DNA of 17,027 bases from Podila epigama (lineage: Eukaryota; Mortierellomycota; Mortierellomycetes; Mortierellales; Mortierellaceae), in contig JAAAVE010000529.1 in assembly GCA_015679605.1 (NCBI GenBank), forward strand, positions 436 through 17,462, written 5' to 3'. Made by a program: the position numbers and the translations under genes. The notes under the pieces were generated by a model, which made no database searches, was not told where the DNA came from, and worked only from the letters and a program-made list of their open reading frames with translations. Of the stretch, positions 10,301 to 17,027 are shown piece after piece. Each line of letters starts with the position of its first letter. Positions within the stretch are counted from its first letter, which is position 1.

Positions 10301-11165
10301 TTGTGTGTGCATGAATGTGTATATAATATACATATACATGTACATATGCGCGTTATACGCTGAGGATAGCGCCTCAAAAGTTGTCAGCTCGTTACTAACT
10401 GACAAAGGCAAACTTTCCATTTGAATATATTGAATATAGACACGTTGGTGTGAATCGCTTGGTCTACCGATTCAGGTACGTCATGCGGCGGTGCATGTGT
10501 TTAGTCAGGCAAACACGATGAACTTGACGTCTGGAAAATGTCCTTCGTCAGTGGGCGCAGCGTCGATTTACTTGTGCATTTATTCATGGAACGATGCTCG
10601 ACGGGTGGCTCATTGTAAGCGATATAATTGCCCAGGATGCCAGCGTGGTGTACCGCCGATGAGCCTTGCGGGTCATAATGTTGCATCAACAATGATATAC
10701 AGTGGTAGTAGTGGTAGTCATGGTGGTGGAAGTGGTGCGGCTGCGTCGACAGGAGGCTCTCCTATGACGACAACCCTGTCTGAGGAAACCAGCGGGTCAA
10801 CGACACCCACAACGACAATGCAACCACAAACACCTCTAAAGTCATTTTTGCTCAGTTTTGGTGATCACCCAAATGCAGAGGAGGATGCGGGATGGATTCG
10901 AAAGGAGCACAAGGATGTAGCGCTTGCGGTGGGAGTTGTGAGTGCGACGTTGATGGGGTGTTTCAGGAACCTGGCGCCTGAGCGAGAGAAGCTGATTCCG
11001 AAAGAGTTTCTGGAGTTTGCAGTCCAGCAAGCGCCACAACCTGAACCTCAGCCAGCGCCGCAGTCAGAGTTGTCATCCTTGCCATCCGGGCAGCAAGCCA
11101 TCAGTCAAGCAGCATCCGATGCTGACGGAGCAGCATTGATTATGGAGACGGTCACTGAGAAATAA
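1325..11165 (+). CDS. Giant Gln-rich protein with C-terminal TFIIB-type double cyclin fold (6 exons, about 2,950 aa)
   Basis: The gene probably encodes a nuclear transcription regulator of the TFIIB-core family. The TFIIB core binds TBP-TATA and polymerase II, but this protein's own role is inferred. The exons are 1325-3241, 3486-3707, 3891-6594, 6820-9833, 9956-10225 and 10440-11165, and all junctions keep frame. The ATG at 1325 is the first in frame after a TGA at 1265. Residues 1-1700 are Gln/His/Pro-rich with long polyQ runs and collagen-like GPPGPPG patches. AT-hook-like KKRGRKPK motifs lie at 1068-1075 and 1116-1123. Residues 1750-2590 are Ser/Gly/Thr- and Lys/Glu-rich, with a basic NLS-like stretch at 2183-2190 and an acidic block at about 2521-2537. 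Cyclin fold 1 spans about 2600-2692. Fold 2 starts at about 2708, is interrupted by an insert (about 2760-2864) and resumes to about 2900. Typical TFIIB is about 350 aa with an N-terminal zinc ribbon, which is absent here. The fold assignment is strong; full-length transcription from 1325 is less certain. Confidence 0.8.
2771..2884 (+). repeat. Coding minisatellite with periodic hydrophobic residues in polyQ
   Basis: Inside exon 1 of gene A, the 15-bp unit CTACAGCAACAACAG (LQQQQ) occurs three times exactly at 2825-2869, with a fourth, slightly changed copy at 2870-2884. It follows a related run in which single V/I residues are set every four positions. Hydrophobic residues fall at V483, I487, V491, L496, L501, L506, L511 and L516, separated almost only by Gln. 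Near-identity of the units at DNA level points to recent slippage or unequal exchange. The spacing could support a Gln-rich coiled coil. Confidence 0.9.
3242..3485 (+). other. Gene A intron 1 (244 nt, GT-AG)
   Basis: The donor reads CCCAG|GTAAAA and the acceptor CATCCGCAG|GAGGC. The intron is phase 0 and joins Gln639 to Glu640. It is pyrimidine-rich; unspliced, the frame stops at 3446-3448. Confidence 0.8.
3708..3890 (+). other. Gene A intron 2 (183 nt, GT-AG) with two competing acceptors
   Basis: The donor ATG|GTAAGT is strong. The only acceptor I found that continues the long frame is CATGTCAAAG|CACTC at 3890, phase 0. A better-looking acceptor, with an eight-T run before ACAG, ends at 3785. 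Its use adds 14 codons and then TGA at 3828-3830. Full retention reaches the same stop. Confidence 0.7.
4953..5126 (+). other. Pair of AT-hook-like motifs in gene A
   Basis: Two nearly identical basic motifs, KKRGRKPK, start at 4953 (residues 1068-1075) and 5097 (residues 1116-1123), 48 residues apart. They match the Arg-Gly-Arg core, flanked by Lys and Pro, of AT-hook-like minor-groove binders, although the classical order is GRP rather than GRKP. The second is followed by a charged, possibly helical stretch and then by one of the few aromatic/hydrophobic segments of this region (GPWNVITPE). DNA binding is inferred. Confidence 0.6.
6595..6819 (+). other. Gene A intron 3 (225 nt, GT-AG) carrying an 8-bp repeat
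   Basis: The donor is GAAG|GTAATC and the acceptor GCTGTAG|GAGG, phase 1, rebuilding a Gly codon (residue 1615). A branch-like CTAAC lies at 6761-6765. The intron holds five exact copies of TGATGTTG (6632-6671) followed by a GT run (6682-6697). Retention brings an in-frame stop at 6648-6650. Confidence 0.85.
9834..9955 (+). other. Gene A intron 4 (122 nt, GT-AG)
   Basis: The donor is TGG|GTAAGT and the acceptor CCTCACTAG|TTGG, phase 0. It splits cyclin fold 1 between Trp2619 and Leu2620. The 3' half has a strong C/T tract. Because fold 1 begins in the same open exon as the low-complexity region, the fusion is not created by this splice. Confidence 0.88.
10226..10439 (+). other. Gene A intron 5 (214 nt, GT-AG) with perfect TACTAAC branch site
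   Basis: The donor is ATG|GTGAGT and the acceptor TGAATATAG|ACAC, phase 0. A perfect TACTAAC stands at 10393-10399, about 40 nt before the acceptor. The splice joins FM to TRWCESLGLP and restores a canonical TFIIB fold 2 opening. The intron contains GA (10265-10279) and GT/TGTG microsatellites and an AT-rich near-palindrome around 10330-10348. Confidence 0.88.
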
Positions 11166-11166
11166 A
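11161..11166 (+). terminator. AATAAA polyadenylation signal overlapping the gene A stop codon
   Basis: AATAAA at 11161-11166 overlaps the TAA stop (11163-11165). It would imply a very short 3' UTR if used. T-rich sequence from 11244 on is compatible with a downstream element. No transcript evidence is available. Confidence 0.4.
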
Positions 11167-11224
11167 AAAGAGAGAGAGACTTGGTTCTGTAGATTTAAGA
11201 GTCATAAGACTATGATGGAGATGC

Positions 11225-11243
11225 ACGCGTTCACTGGACGCGT
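11225..11243. repeat. Inverted ACGCGT pair followed by a T run
   Basis: ACGCGT occurs at 11225-11230 and 11238-11243, separated by seven bases and followed by a T run. Each half is also self-palindromic and matches the MluI cell-cycle box bound by fungal MBF (Mbp1-type) factors. As RNA it could fold into a 6-bp stem, but the bacterial-style terminator look means little in a eukaryote. Confidence 0.5.
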
Positions 11244-11550
11244 TTTTTTTTTATTTTTATTTTTTTACGCGACATGATGGATATGGCTTCTTTACGTGAC
11301 ATGCTGTCTACCAGCTAATTTATACATTTACACATGCCTATGCTTTGCCTTGTCATGTCTGTCTGTCCTGCCGCTGTCACCGTTGGACTTTTTTTTTTCT
11401 TACCATGCGTACCATGTACCATGTGTACAATGGAGCAAGGATATCGTGTCTTCTATGCGTGGAATATTTCTCTGCGTGTGTGTACATGTGAAGTGTATAA
11501 TTACTGAGCGTGCGAATGCCGTTTTTGGTCAATCAAAAGGGTCAATTCAG

Positions 11551-11590
11551 GTCGAAGTCGAAGTCGAGTCGAAGTCGAGTCAGGTCGAGT
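11551..11590. repeat. GTCGAA/GTCGAG hexamer-like tandem repeat
   Basis: Six GTCGA(A/G) units alternate with 5- and 6-bp spacing, with a CAG interruption, over about 40 bases upstream of gene B. No coding role is supported. Confidence 0.8.
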
Positions 11591-12255
11591 GGGGGCACAT
11601 CGAGAAATGATAAATTTTGCTCTCTTTTTTTTCTATTTTCCCTTTTTTTTTCTCTTCTCTTCTTCCTCACATCATCTCAATCTTCATCCAAATCCTTGCA
11701 TTCCTTTCAATCCTTTCAATCCTCCTCCTCCTCCTTCTATTTCTTCTTTTCCTCGTCATAACATAATCCAACTACACACAACCATCCAATACCATCCTAC
11801 AGCACACTTCTACGCTTCTATTTTCTTTTTTTTATTATTCATTCATTCATTTGTTCACTTTTCTTGCATTTTTTTCATTTTTTTAATTCATTACCAGCTG
11901 TTTTGTTTTTGTTCTTTGCTCATTTACTCCATCTCGGTTCATCGTTTTTTTCTAATCCTTGTCCGACCACGCTTTTATACCAATCACCACCCCCAACCAT
12001 CTCTTTTTTATTGTTATTTTTTTTTCCAACTATACAGTTGCAACAAACAGCTACAGTAGTACAACACACAACAAGGACTACGACTACTTTACTACAACGA
12101 CTCGTCACAACAACTACAACAACAATATCATTGACAAACTGCCAACTACAACAATAGTAGCAGCAAATTGGACACTACACAAAACCCCGCCCGTTTTTCC
12201 GCGGACACGCATAGAAAAAAAACAATTCAACATAAAACATTCATAAGCACACACC

Positions 12256-15200
12256 ATGGCTGAACATACAGCGCCGGTGGTGTTAATGAGCGACAAGGAA
12301 CAGCAATGGCTTGACAATGCCATCCATGGGAATCTATTACGACTTATTGATTTTGATGACATTACGCAGCTACGGATGGGAGTTGCCTCTGGTGGGTTTG
12401 GGGTGATTCATGCGGGCAACTGGCGGACTATGCGTGTTGCAGTCAAGGTCTTGTACAATCCCGCGGATTTTATTCAAGAGGCAAGTATTCTTTTTTTTTG
12501 TTTTTTTTTGTCAATACCTTTCTGGTTTTGGATGGGGACCATCCATGGTTTTGTAGTCACTTGGCCCAAAAGTTTTCCAAGGCAAGGCCAATGCGTTAGG
12601 GTCCTCAGGAAAGAAGGAAAGAAGGAAAGAAGGGGGGGTTGGGGTGGGTGGCACAAAGAATTCAGGTCTCTCGCGAGAGAGATGAACAGAGGAGGCACTT
12701 TCCCATCCTTGGTGAAGAAGGTTGGGTTGGGTGGCAAAACGAAAAGAACAACAAGCAGAACACAAACAGTGTCATTGTTGCAGACAAAAAGATATGCATG
12801 CATGCATGACATGACACGGCATGACATGATCGGGGGAATGTAATGTTTGCACGACGACGTACAAGGAATGAGCAACCCGACAGTCTATCCGCAGTCAACT
12901 TTTCTTTGTTTTTGAATGTTTTATATGGCTTTTTATTTGTTTTCTTTTCTTGTTTCTTTGTTGTGATGTCCTTTTGGTCATTTTTTGTTTCCTTTTTGCC
13001 ACGCTGCTCTCATCCCTTGATCCGTTTATCGTTCCGCGGAGGAGAGAGAGAGCGAGAGCGAGAGCGAGAAAGAACGAAAGAAAGAGCAAAAAAGGGGATG
13101 CGAATAAAAAAAAGGAGATGAAAGGACAGGTGGGGGTTGTGGGATGGACGACGACGACAGACGACGACGGGTGGAAAGGACGGATAGACGGTATAACAAA
13201 ATAGGACAGACAGGGCAGAAACATTTGTCCAACTCCACGTGTGTTTTCATTATGATTCTGTCGGTCGTTCCCCAGTTTTACGCGCGCATTGGCCCATGTC
13301 AAGCACAATACTGGCAACACACGGGCATTGGCATACGACGACAGACAGATGATAGACAGAAAAACAGTGACACACATATGACACATATTGACACACACAT
13401 TGACACATTCAAACACGTACAAAACACACACAACACATACAACATATACAACATATACAACATATACAACATATACATCAACACGAGCAACTGTAACGCA
13501 TCCATCCCACTCACTCACACTGTACCTCTCTCCTTTGAATCACAGGTCAGCATCCACAAGATGGTGCAAGACTCGGATAATATCGTCAAATTCTATGGCA
13601 TCACACGCATGAAGCACTCTGGCGACTACGGCATGGTCTTACAATTTGCCGGTAGAGGAAGTCTTCGCGATTACCTCGCACAACACTTCAAGAGCCTGGA
13701 CTGGACGCAAAAAGTGAGCCTTGCGCACGACGTCGCTGCAGGTGTCAACTTCATCCACCAAGACAACATTTGCCATCACGACCTTCACTCGCGCAATGTC
13801 CTCATCGACAACAACTGTCGCGCCCTCATCACCGACTTTGGTCTCTCACGTTACGTCAACAACGCAAACTCCAACAATGGCGTCCGTGGTGTCGTCCCAT
13901 ACATCTCACCCGAGCGTCTCAAGAATGCACCCTTTGACCACAGCTCAGACGTCTACTCTCTCGGCGTCATCATGTGGGAACTCACCTCGGGACACCCACC
14001 CTTCAATCGTGAAGGCGACAACTTTTTGCTACCATTCGATATCATGCGAGGACGGCGAGAGGAAATAGTGCCAGGTACACCGGTCGAGTACTCGGATCTC
14101 TATAAGCAGTGCTGGGATGGCGATCCAAAGCAACGCCCGCACTTGTCTCTCGTTTTGCGCGTATTGGAAACCATGCTCGAGACACAGAGCTCGACTGGAG
14201 GTGAGCGAGGCGATCCCGCACCACCACCCGTCGTCCAGGACAGCCACAGGTCAATGCCTACCGTTTCCGTGGCTGTAGTAACGCCACCAGCAGATCCCAT
14301 CGGAAACTCGGAGCCGATCACATCCTCCATGCCTCTGGTCAGTGTCAACAAGGCCGATGGGGAAGTTGTTCAAGCGAGAGGTATTCCCGTTTCTGCCAAC
14401 TCGAATACTGTTGTCAACCTTGTCGGAAAAGGTGGCTCAACCCTTTTGACGGGAGCACCTGCTGCCGCCAGCGTCAAGCCCTTGTCCCCAAGGCATCACA
14501 ACTCCAAGGTTGTCACGCCCATCCAAACACAAATCAGCCATGATCAAACCGAGGATCTCACAGAGCGGTTAAGCGGTTGCAACCTACGTGAAAGTATGTC
14601 ACACAAATAGACAGATTGTCAGGCAGACTGACTGACTGACTGACTGACAGTTTTTGAAAGACAGTTTTGACAGACAGTTTTGACAGACAGTTTTGACAGA
14701 CAGTTTTGACAGATAGTTTTGATAGACATGTTGATAGAAAGACTGGCAAACGGACTAACACACTAACACACTCTTGTGATTTTTGCTCATTCCATTACTA
14801 GACAAAAACGAAAACTTGCCAAGACAGGGACATGTGCATGTACCGACGACTGTAGCAAAGCCATCTTGGATTCATCCTGACCCTAACCACCTACATACCC
14901 GGGCCACAGTTCCTCCTCGATCCACCTCGCCTCATCCTTCCACACAGCAACCTCAATCTCTAATTGCGCGACCAAGTTATAATAACGGTATCAGCCGTGA
15001 GCATTCCTGGAACAATCTCAACCAAACTAACGCCACTCTTACCCAAAGTCCCAATGACATTAATCACAACAACAACTTTTACAATGGCACCAATATCAGC
15101 AACAATGGCGGCAGCAATGGTTACAATAATGGCTACAGCAATGGCTACAACAACGATCCTCCACGTCTGCTGGCTGAAATGGGTTCTCCTGAAGTCAGGC

Positions 15201-16512
15201 TTGCAGAGATGGGTTCACCCAATGTTCAACATCAGGGACTTTACCCACCACATCTCCCACAATACCAACAGCAACAGCAGCAACTCTACCAACAACAATA
15301 TATCCAAAAACAAATGTACCTGCAGCAACAACAACAGCTTCATCAACAACCCCATCCACTCTGCCCTTACCCACCCATGCCTCTACCAGAAAATCATATT
15401 GTCTCCCCAGTTGGAGCCAAGTCACCAACAATGAACAACAACAACCTCAACAACATTAACAATAATAACAGCAATGTCAATAACATCCACAACAGCAACC
15501 ACTACCGAGAGAGCAGTAGCACTTCTATGAAATCACCAACGACTTTCAACGGTAGTGGCAGTACTAGCAACGGTGGAGTCCACCGGGAACGGGCTGTATC
15601 GAGTACATCTTCGACAGTGTCGAGAAACAACAGCAATGGCAGCAGAGGAGGTCATTGGATGCCACAGAACGGCAGGACCAACATCAAGGATTTCTTTTCA
15701 GCGTGCCGGTCAGGCAACTTGGAGGCTGTCAAATGGCATCTGGCGCAGGGGGCTGACGTGATGGCGCCGTATGAGACAATGTCAAACCGGACGGCACTCC
15801 ATGCAGCGGCGATGAGCGACAGTTGTGAGGTGATGGAAGTGATGTGTGAGTCAGCTGGAAATAGGTTGAATATGAATGAGCTGGACGATAGTTCACAAAC
15901 GCCACTGCATCTGTTGACGCAATATGGAAGGAATCCGAACGAGTTGCTCGTGTACATGTTGAGGATGGGAGCAAACCCGAATGCGCTAGACAGTGAACGT
16001 CGGACGCCATTGATGACGAGTTTTATCTTGAATGATAACCCACAATTGGTGGAGACGCTGTTGGACTATGGAGCAGACCCGAATTTGAAGTGCCAAGACA
16101 ACAATGCTCTAGCCGAGGCGGCCATCCGGCTCCGATATCAATGTGTCAAGGTGCTTTTGGAGACTGATTTGAGGTAACGAGACTCTCTATTGATGTTTTT
16201 GCAACTGGTTTATACTGGCACGAATATGTGTGTTCCAATTGACTGACATTGTACCCCTATTTTTTACACTCTAGCATGTCTGAAGGTGTGTCGTTGGAGC
16301 ACGCAATGGATGTGTGCTATCGAGTGACCGAGTCTCCAAACCGTAACCAGGTGCTGTCGTTACTAGTACGGTGGAAGAATACAGAGGGCACTCAGAAGCG
16401 GAGGACACTTGCTCGCATGATTATCACTGGAGCGCTGGATCAAGGTGAACGACGCATTGATCAGAAACGACTGGCGCGTCATGTATTATCGTTGAACTAT
16501 GGCAACATGTAA
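12256..16512 (+). CDS. Tyr-kinase-like protein kinase with Gln/Asn-rich linker and C-terminal ankyrin repeats (4 exons, 960 aa)
   Basis: The gene encodes a probable cytoplasmic signalling kinase. The exons are 12256-12480, 13546-14593, 14802-16173 and 16275-16512. The start ATG has a good context (ACCATGG), with an in-frame TAA 12 bases before it. The kinase spans about residues 36-290. It has an ASGGFGV nucleotide loop (44-50, first Gly replaced by Ala), VAVK with Lys64, helix-C Glu75, an HHD catalytic loop (152-154) with Asn159, DFG at 172-174, SPE at 196-198, Asp210 in DVYSLG and Arg272 in the CW-x4-QRP region. The style DLHSRNVLI is that of Tyr-kinase-like families. Residues 300-715 are low-complexity, with Gln-rich (about 571-610) and Asn-rich stretches and a duplicated LAEMGSP. 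About five ankyrin-like repeats follow (718-885), then a 70-residue helical-looking tail. The substrate and the ankyrin partner are unknown. Confidence 0.9.
12608..12648 (+). repeat. (GGAAAGAA)3 tract followed by G-quadruplex-capable run
   Basis: Three GGAAAGAA-like units (12608-12631) lead into G7-TT-G4-T-G3 (12632-12648). This satisfies a four-run G3 pattern with one- to two-base loops on the coding strand. It lies about 150 nt into the GC-AG intron. Folding is predicted by pattern only. Confidence 0.6.
13038..13090 (+). repeat. GA/GAGC purine repeat in gene B intron 1
   Basis: An all-purine-rich stretch of GAGAGAGAGA, several GAGAGC units and GAAAGAAC words. On the opposite strand it forms a C/T tract that produces artefactual Ser/Leu frames. 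Confidence 0.8.
13441..13476 (+). repeat. (AACATATAC)4 minisatellite in gene B intron 1
   Basis: Four exact 9-bp units of AACATATAC about 70 bases before the acceptor. The length is a multiple of three, so the array reads as a Tyr-Asn-Ile repeat in the frame that happens to stay open into exon 2. It is treated as intronic. Confidence 0.9.
14594..14801 (+). other. Gene B intron 2 (208 nt, GT-AG)
   Basis: The donor is GAAA|GTATGT and the acceptor TTCCATTACTAG|ACAA, phase 1, forming Asn425. Branch-like CTAAC motifs lie at 14755-14759 and 14763-14767. Retention would stop at 14608-14610, leaving the kinase without its ankyrin region. Confidence 0.88.
14626..14721 (+). repeat. (GACT)n and 13-bp ACAGACAGTTTTG array in gene B intron 2
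   Basis: A GACT microsatellite (14626-14648) is followed by a partial unit, three exact copies and one variant copy of ACAGACAGTTTTG (14661-14721). The array fills most of the intron between donor and branch site. Confidence 0.9.
15680..16222 (+). other. Ankyrin-repeat region of gene B
   Basis: About five repeats can be read within residues 718-885. Anchors are FFSACRSGNLEAVKWHLAQG, then RTALHAAA, TPLHLLTQYG, RMGANPN, TPLMTSFI, LLDYGADPN and ALAEAAIRLRYQCVKVLLE. The TPLH and GA(D/N)PN signatures are diagnostic of ankyrin repeats, which mediate protein binding. The last repeat runs into intron 3 (16174-16274). The stated end therefore falls inside that intron, and the domain itself finishes near the exon junction. 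Confidence 0.88.
16174..16274 (+). other. Gene B intron 3 (101 nt, GT-AG)
   Basis: The donor is TTGAG|GTAACG and the acceptor TTTTTTACACTCTAG|CATG, phase 2, making Ser882. A branch-like CTGAC lies at 16243-16247. Without splicing the frame stops at 16175-16177 and the last 78 residues are lost. Confidence 0.85.
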
Positions 16513-16597
16513 AAGTTTTTTTTCATCTGCTCTCTTTTTTTCATTTTCTTTTTTTCTTTCATGCAATTTCCATTTTACATGCTCTCTGTGAAGGAAT

Positions 16598-16603
16598 AAT
16601 AAA
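16598..16603 (+). terminator. AATAAA polyadenylation signal of gene B
   Basis: AATAAA lies 86 bases after the gene B stop and is followed by GT-rich sequence (TGTTGGTGAGAGTGG), a typical 3'-end arrangement. Confidence 0.6.
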
Positions 16604-17027
16604 TGTTGGTGAGAGTGGATAGTTCAATTATGGACATTGTTTCATTATCATTACTCACAAGTGTTTGAACATAAAGTCAAAGGTATATTACAAAAAACAA
16701 AGGGCTTTATTTTAAAGTAACTTGACTAGCTATCATGTATTACTTGAAAAATGGATTAAAGAAAATGAAATATTTTGGGCACAAAAAAAAGTGATGGACA
16801 CATCGAATTTGAATGTGTCGAACGGTCTAAACGCCACCAATAAATCTCAATAAAAGTTCTAGAAAAAAACGAACTAGAAGAAGAATAGGCAGTTTGGAAT
16901 AATAAAGAATATACTAGTTTTCTTGAAAAGAAAAAAAAATGAACTAGAAGAAGTATAGAGTGAATAGAAAAAAGTCTTCAAGGATGTTTATACGGTGTAC
17001 ACTATTTTATTTTTTTTTATAATAAAA
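16604..17027. other. AT-rich tail without a visible gene
   Basis: Strongly A/T-rich with many A runs and several AATAAA or TTTATT words on both strands. No open frame of note is present on either strand. The TTTATT words (for example at about 16707 and 17004) could be 3' signals of a convergent gene lying outside the window, but none is visible. Confidence 0.6.
16863..16958. repeat. Duplicated poly-A plus GAACTAGAAGAAG element
   Basis: An A run followed by GAACTAGAAGAAG and (A/T)ATAG occurs at 16863-16888 and again at 16931-16958, with a 70-base period. It is non-coding, and no terminal repeats identify a transposon. Confidence 0.75.

Larger units (their letters stand above)
9771..11000 (+). 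other. TFIIB-type core (two cyclin-like folds, fold 2 split)
   Basis: Fold 1 runs from about residue 2600, crosses intron 4, and includes AILAAILYIVCR followed by PRTFSEICTASGVKRGDIG. The latter pattern, PRTF-x-EIC then a K/R-x-x-IG helix, is typical of TFIIB repeat 1. Fold 2 opens with FMTRWCESLGLPIQV (2708-2722), continues GKCPSSVGAASIYL (2741-2754), and closes with KDVALAVGVVSATL (2867-2880), CFRNL and KLIPKEF. The order and spacing match general TFIIB more than a generic cyclin. About 105 residues separate the third and fourth helices of fold 2, where usual family members have about ten. Confidence 0.88.
11166..12255. other. Intergenic region between genes A and B; promoter and leader of gene B
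   Basis: No gene is supported here. After the 3' end of gene A come an inverted ACGCGT pair with a T run, a GTCGAA/GTCGAG repeat (11551-11590), long C/T-rich blocks (11610-11760 and 11815-12035) and a CA/CAA-rich leader (about 12040-12180). GC-rich CCCGCCCG and CCGCGG words lie at about 12185-12205. Pyrimidine tracts followed by a CAA-rich leader are common at fungal promoters, so transcription of gene B probably starts between about 11950 and 12150. An in-frame TAA at 12244-12246 lies just before the ATG. Confidence 0.6.
12481..13545 (+). other. Gene B intron 1 (1,065 nt, GC-AG)
   Basis: The donor reads CAAGAG|GCAAGT, the standard context of GC-AG introns. The acceptor is TTTGAATCACAG|GTCAGC, phase 0. 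The join gives DFIQE-VSIHKMVQDSDNIV, a normal kinase helix C followed by strand 4, so nothing is missing between the exons. The nearby GT (four bases in) gives the wrong phase with either acceptor at 13545 or 13550. The intron is 4-10 times longer than the other seven and is packed with simple repeats. Confidence 0.85.

Noticed and set aside
9956-10363. Independent small TFIIB-like gene starting at 9956
   Set aside because: There is no ATG, the preceding bases are a canonical acceptor, and the first half of cyclin fold 1 lies in exon 4.
10615-10878. GTAAGC at 10615 as the donor of an extra intron removing the fold 2 insert
   Set aside because: The frame-preserving acceptors I found (ending at 10752 and 10878) would both create a stop at the junction, and the strong-looking acceptor at 10855 shifts frame into an early stop. 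The 675-nt stretch is fully open, so I keep it as coding.
11225-11252. Stem-loop plus T run as a bacterial Rho-independent terminator
   Set aside because: The surrounding genes have spliceosomal introns and AATAAA signals, so a bacterial terminator is not expected. The stem is only 6 bp of self-palindromic sequence.
12895-13518. 207-aa minus-strand frame across gene B intron 1
   Set aside because: It consists of translated ACATAT and GA/CT repeats (Tyr-Val-Val and Ser/Leu runs) and has no recognisable domain.
13144-13545. In-frame ATG at 13144 as an alternative start reading into the kinase
   Set aside because: The product would lack the nucleotide loop and Lys64, and the stretch encodes only translated simple repeats. 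The exon 1 to exon 2 join restores a complete kinase.
14626-14721. Regularly spaced repeats in intron 2 of gene B as a CRISPR array
   Set aside because: Units are 13 bp, contiguous and without spacers, in a eukaryotic intron. This is an ordinary minisatellite.
16863-16958. Duplicated element in the tail as a mobile-element end
   Set aside because: There are no inverted termini, target duplication or transposase. It is a short direct repeat in AT-rich sequence.

Overview
The window looks like nuclear DNA from an early-diverging fungus, most likely a Mortierella-type Mucoromycota. That assignment is inference. It rests on spliceosomal introns of about 100-250 nt with CTAAC/TACTAAC-like branch sites, pyrimidine-rich leaders, interrupted CAG/CAA glutamine coding, and a Tyr-kinase-like kinase joined to ankyrin repeats. 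No prokaryotic, viral or mobile-element genes are visible.

Layout: 1-1324 is a repeat-rich upstream region with no supportable gene. Gene A (1325-11165, + strand) is modelled as six exons encoding about 2,950 aa. About 2,600 residues of Gln/His/Pro-rich, then Ser/Gly/Lys/Glu-rich, low-complexity sequence lead into a C-terminal TFIIB-type double cyclin fold. The exons are 1325-3241, 3486-3707, 3891-6594, 6820-9833, 9956-10225 and 10440-11165. The intergenic region 11166-12255 holds the 3' end of gene A and the pyrimidine-rich leader of gene B. Gene B (12256-16512, + strand) is modelled as four exons encoding 960 aa: an N-terminal kinase domain, a Gln/Asn-rich linker and C-terminal ankyrin repeats. 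Its exons are 12256-12480, 13546-14593, 14802-16173 and 16275-16512. The final 0.5 kb is AT-rich, with a polyadenylation signal and short repeats.

The most unusual object is gene A. It carries the TFIIB core without the cysteine pairs of an N-terminal zinc ribbon. It has two AT-hook-like motifs, and its second cyclin fold is interrupted by an insert of about 105 residues containing a His-Cys-x4-Cys-x2-Cys cluster. Gene B is notable for a 1,065-nt intron with a GC donor and a kinase active site reading HHD instead of HRD. Nothing in the sequence shows that the two genes act in one pathway; they are simply tandem neighbours.
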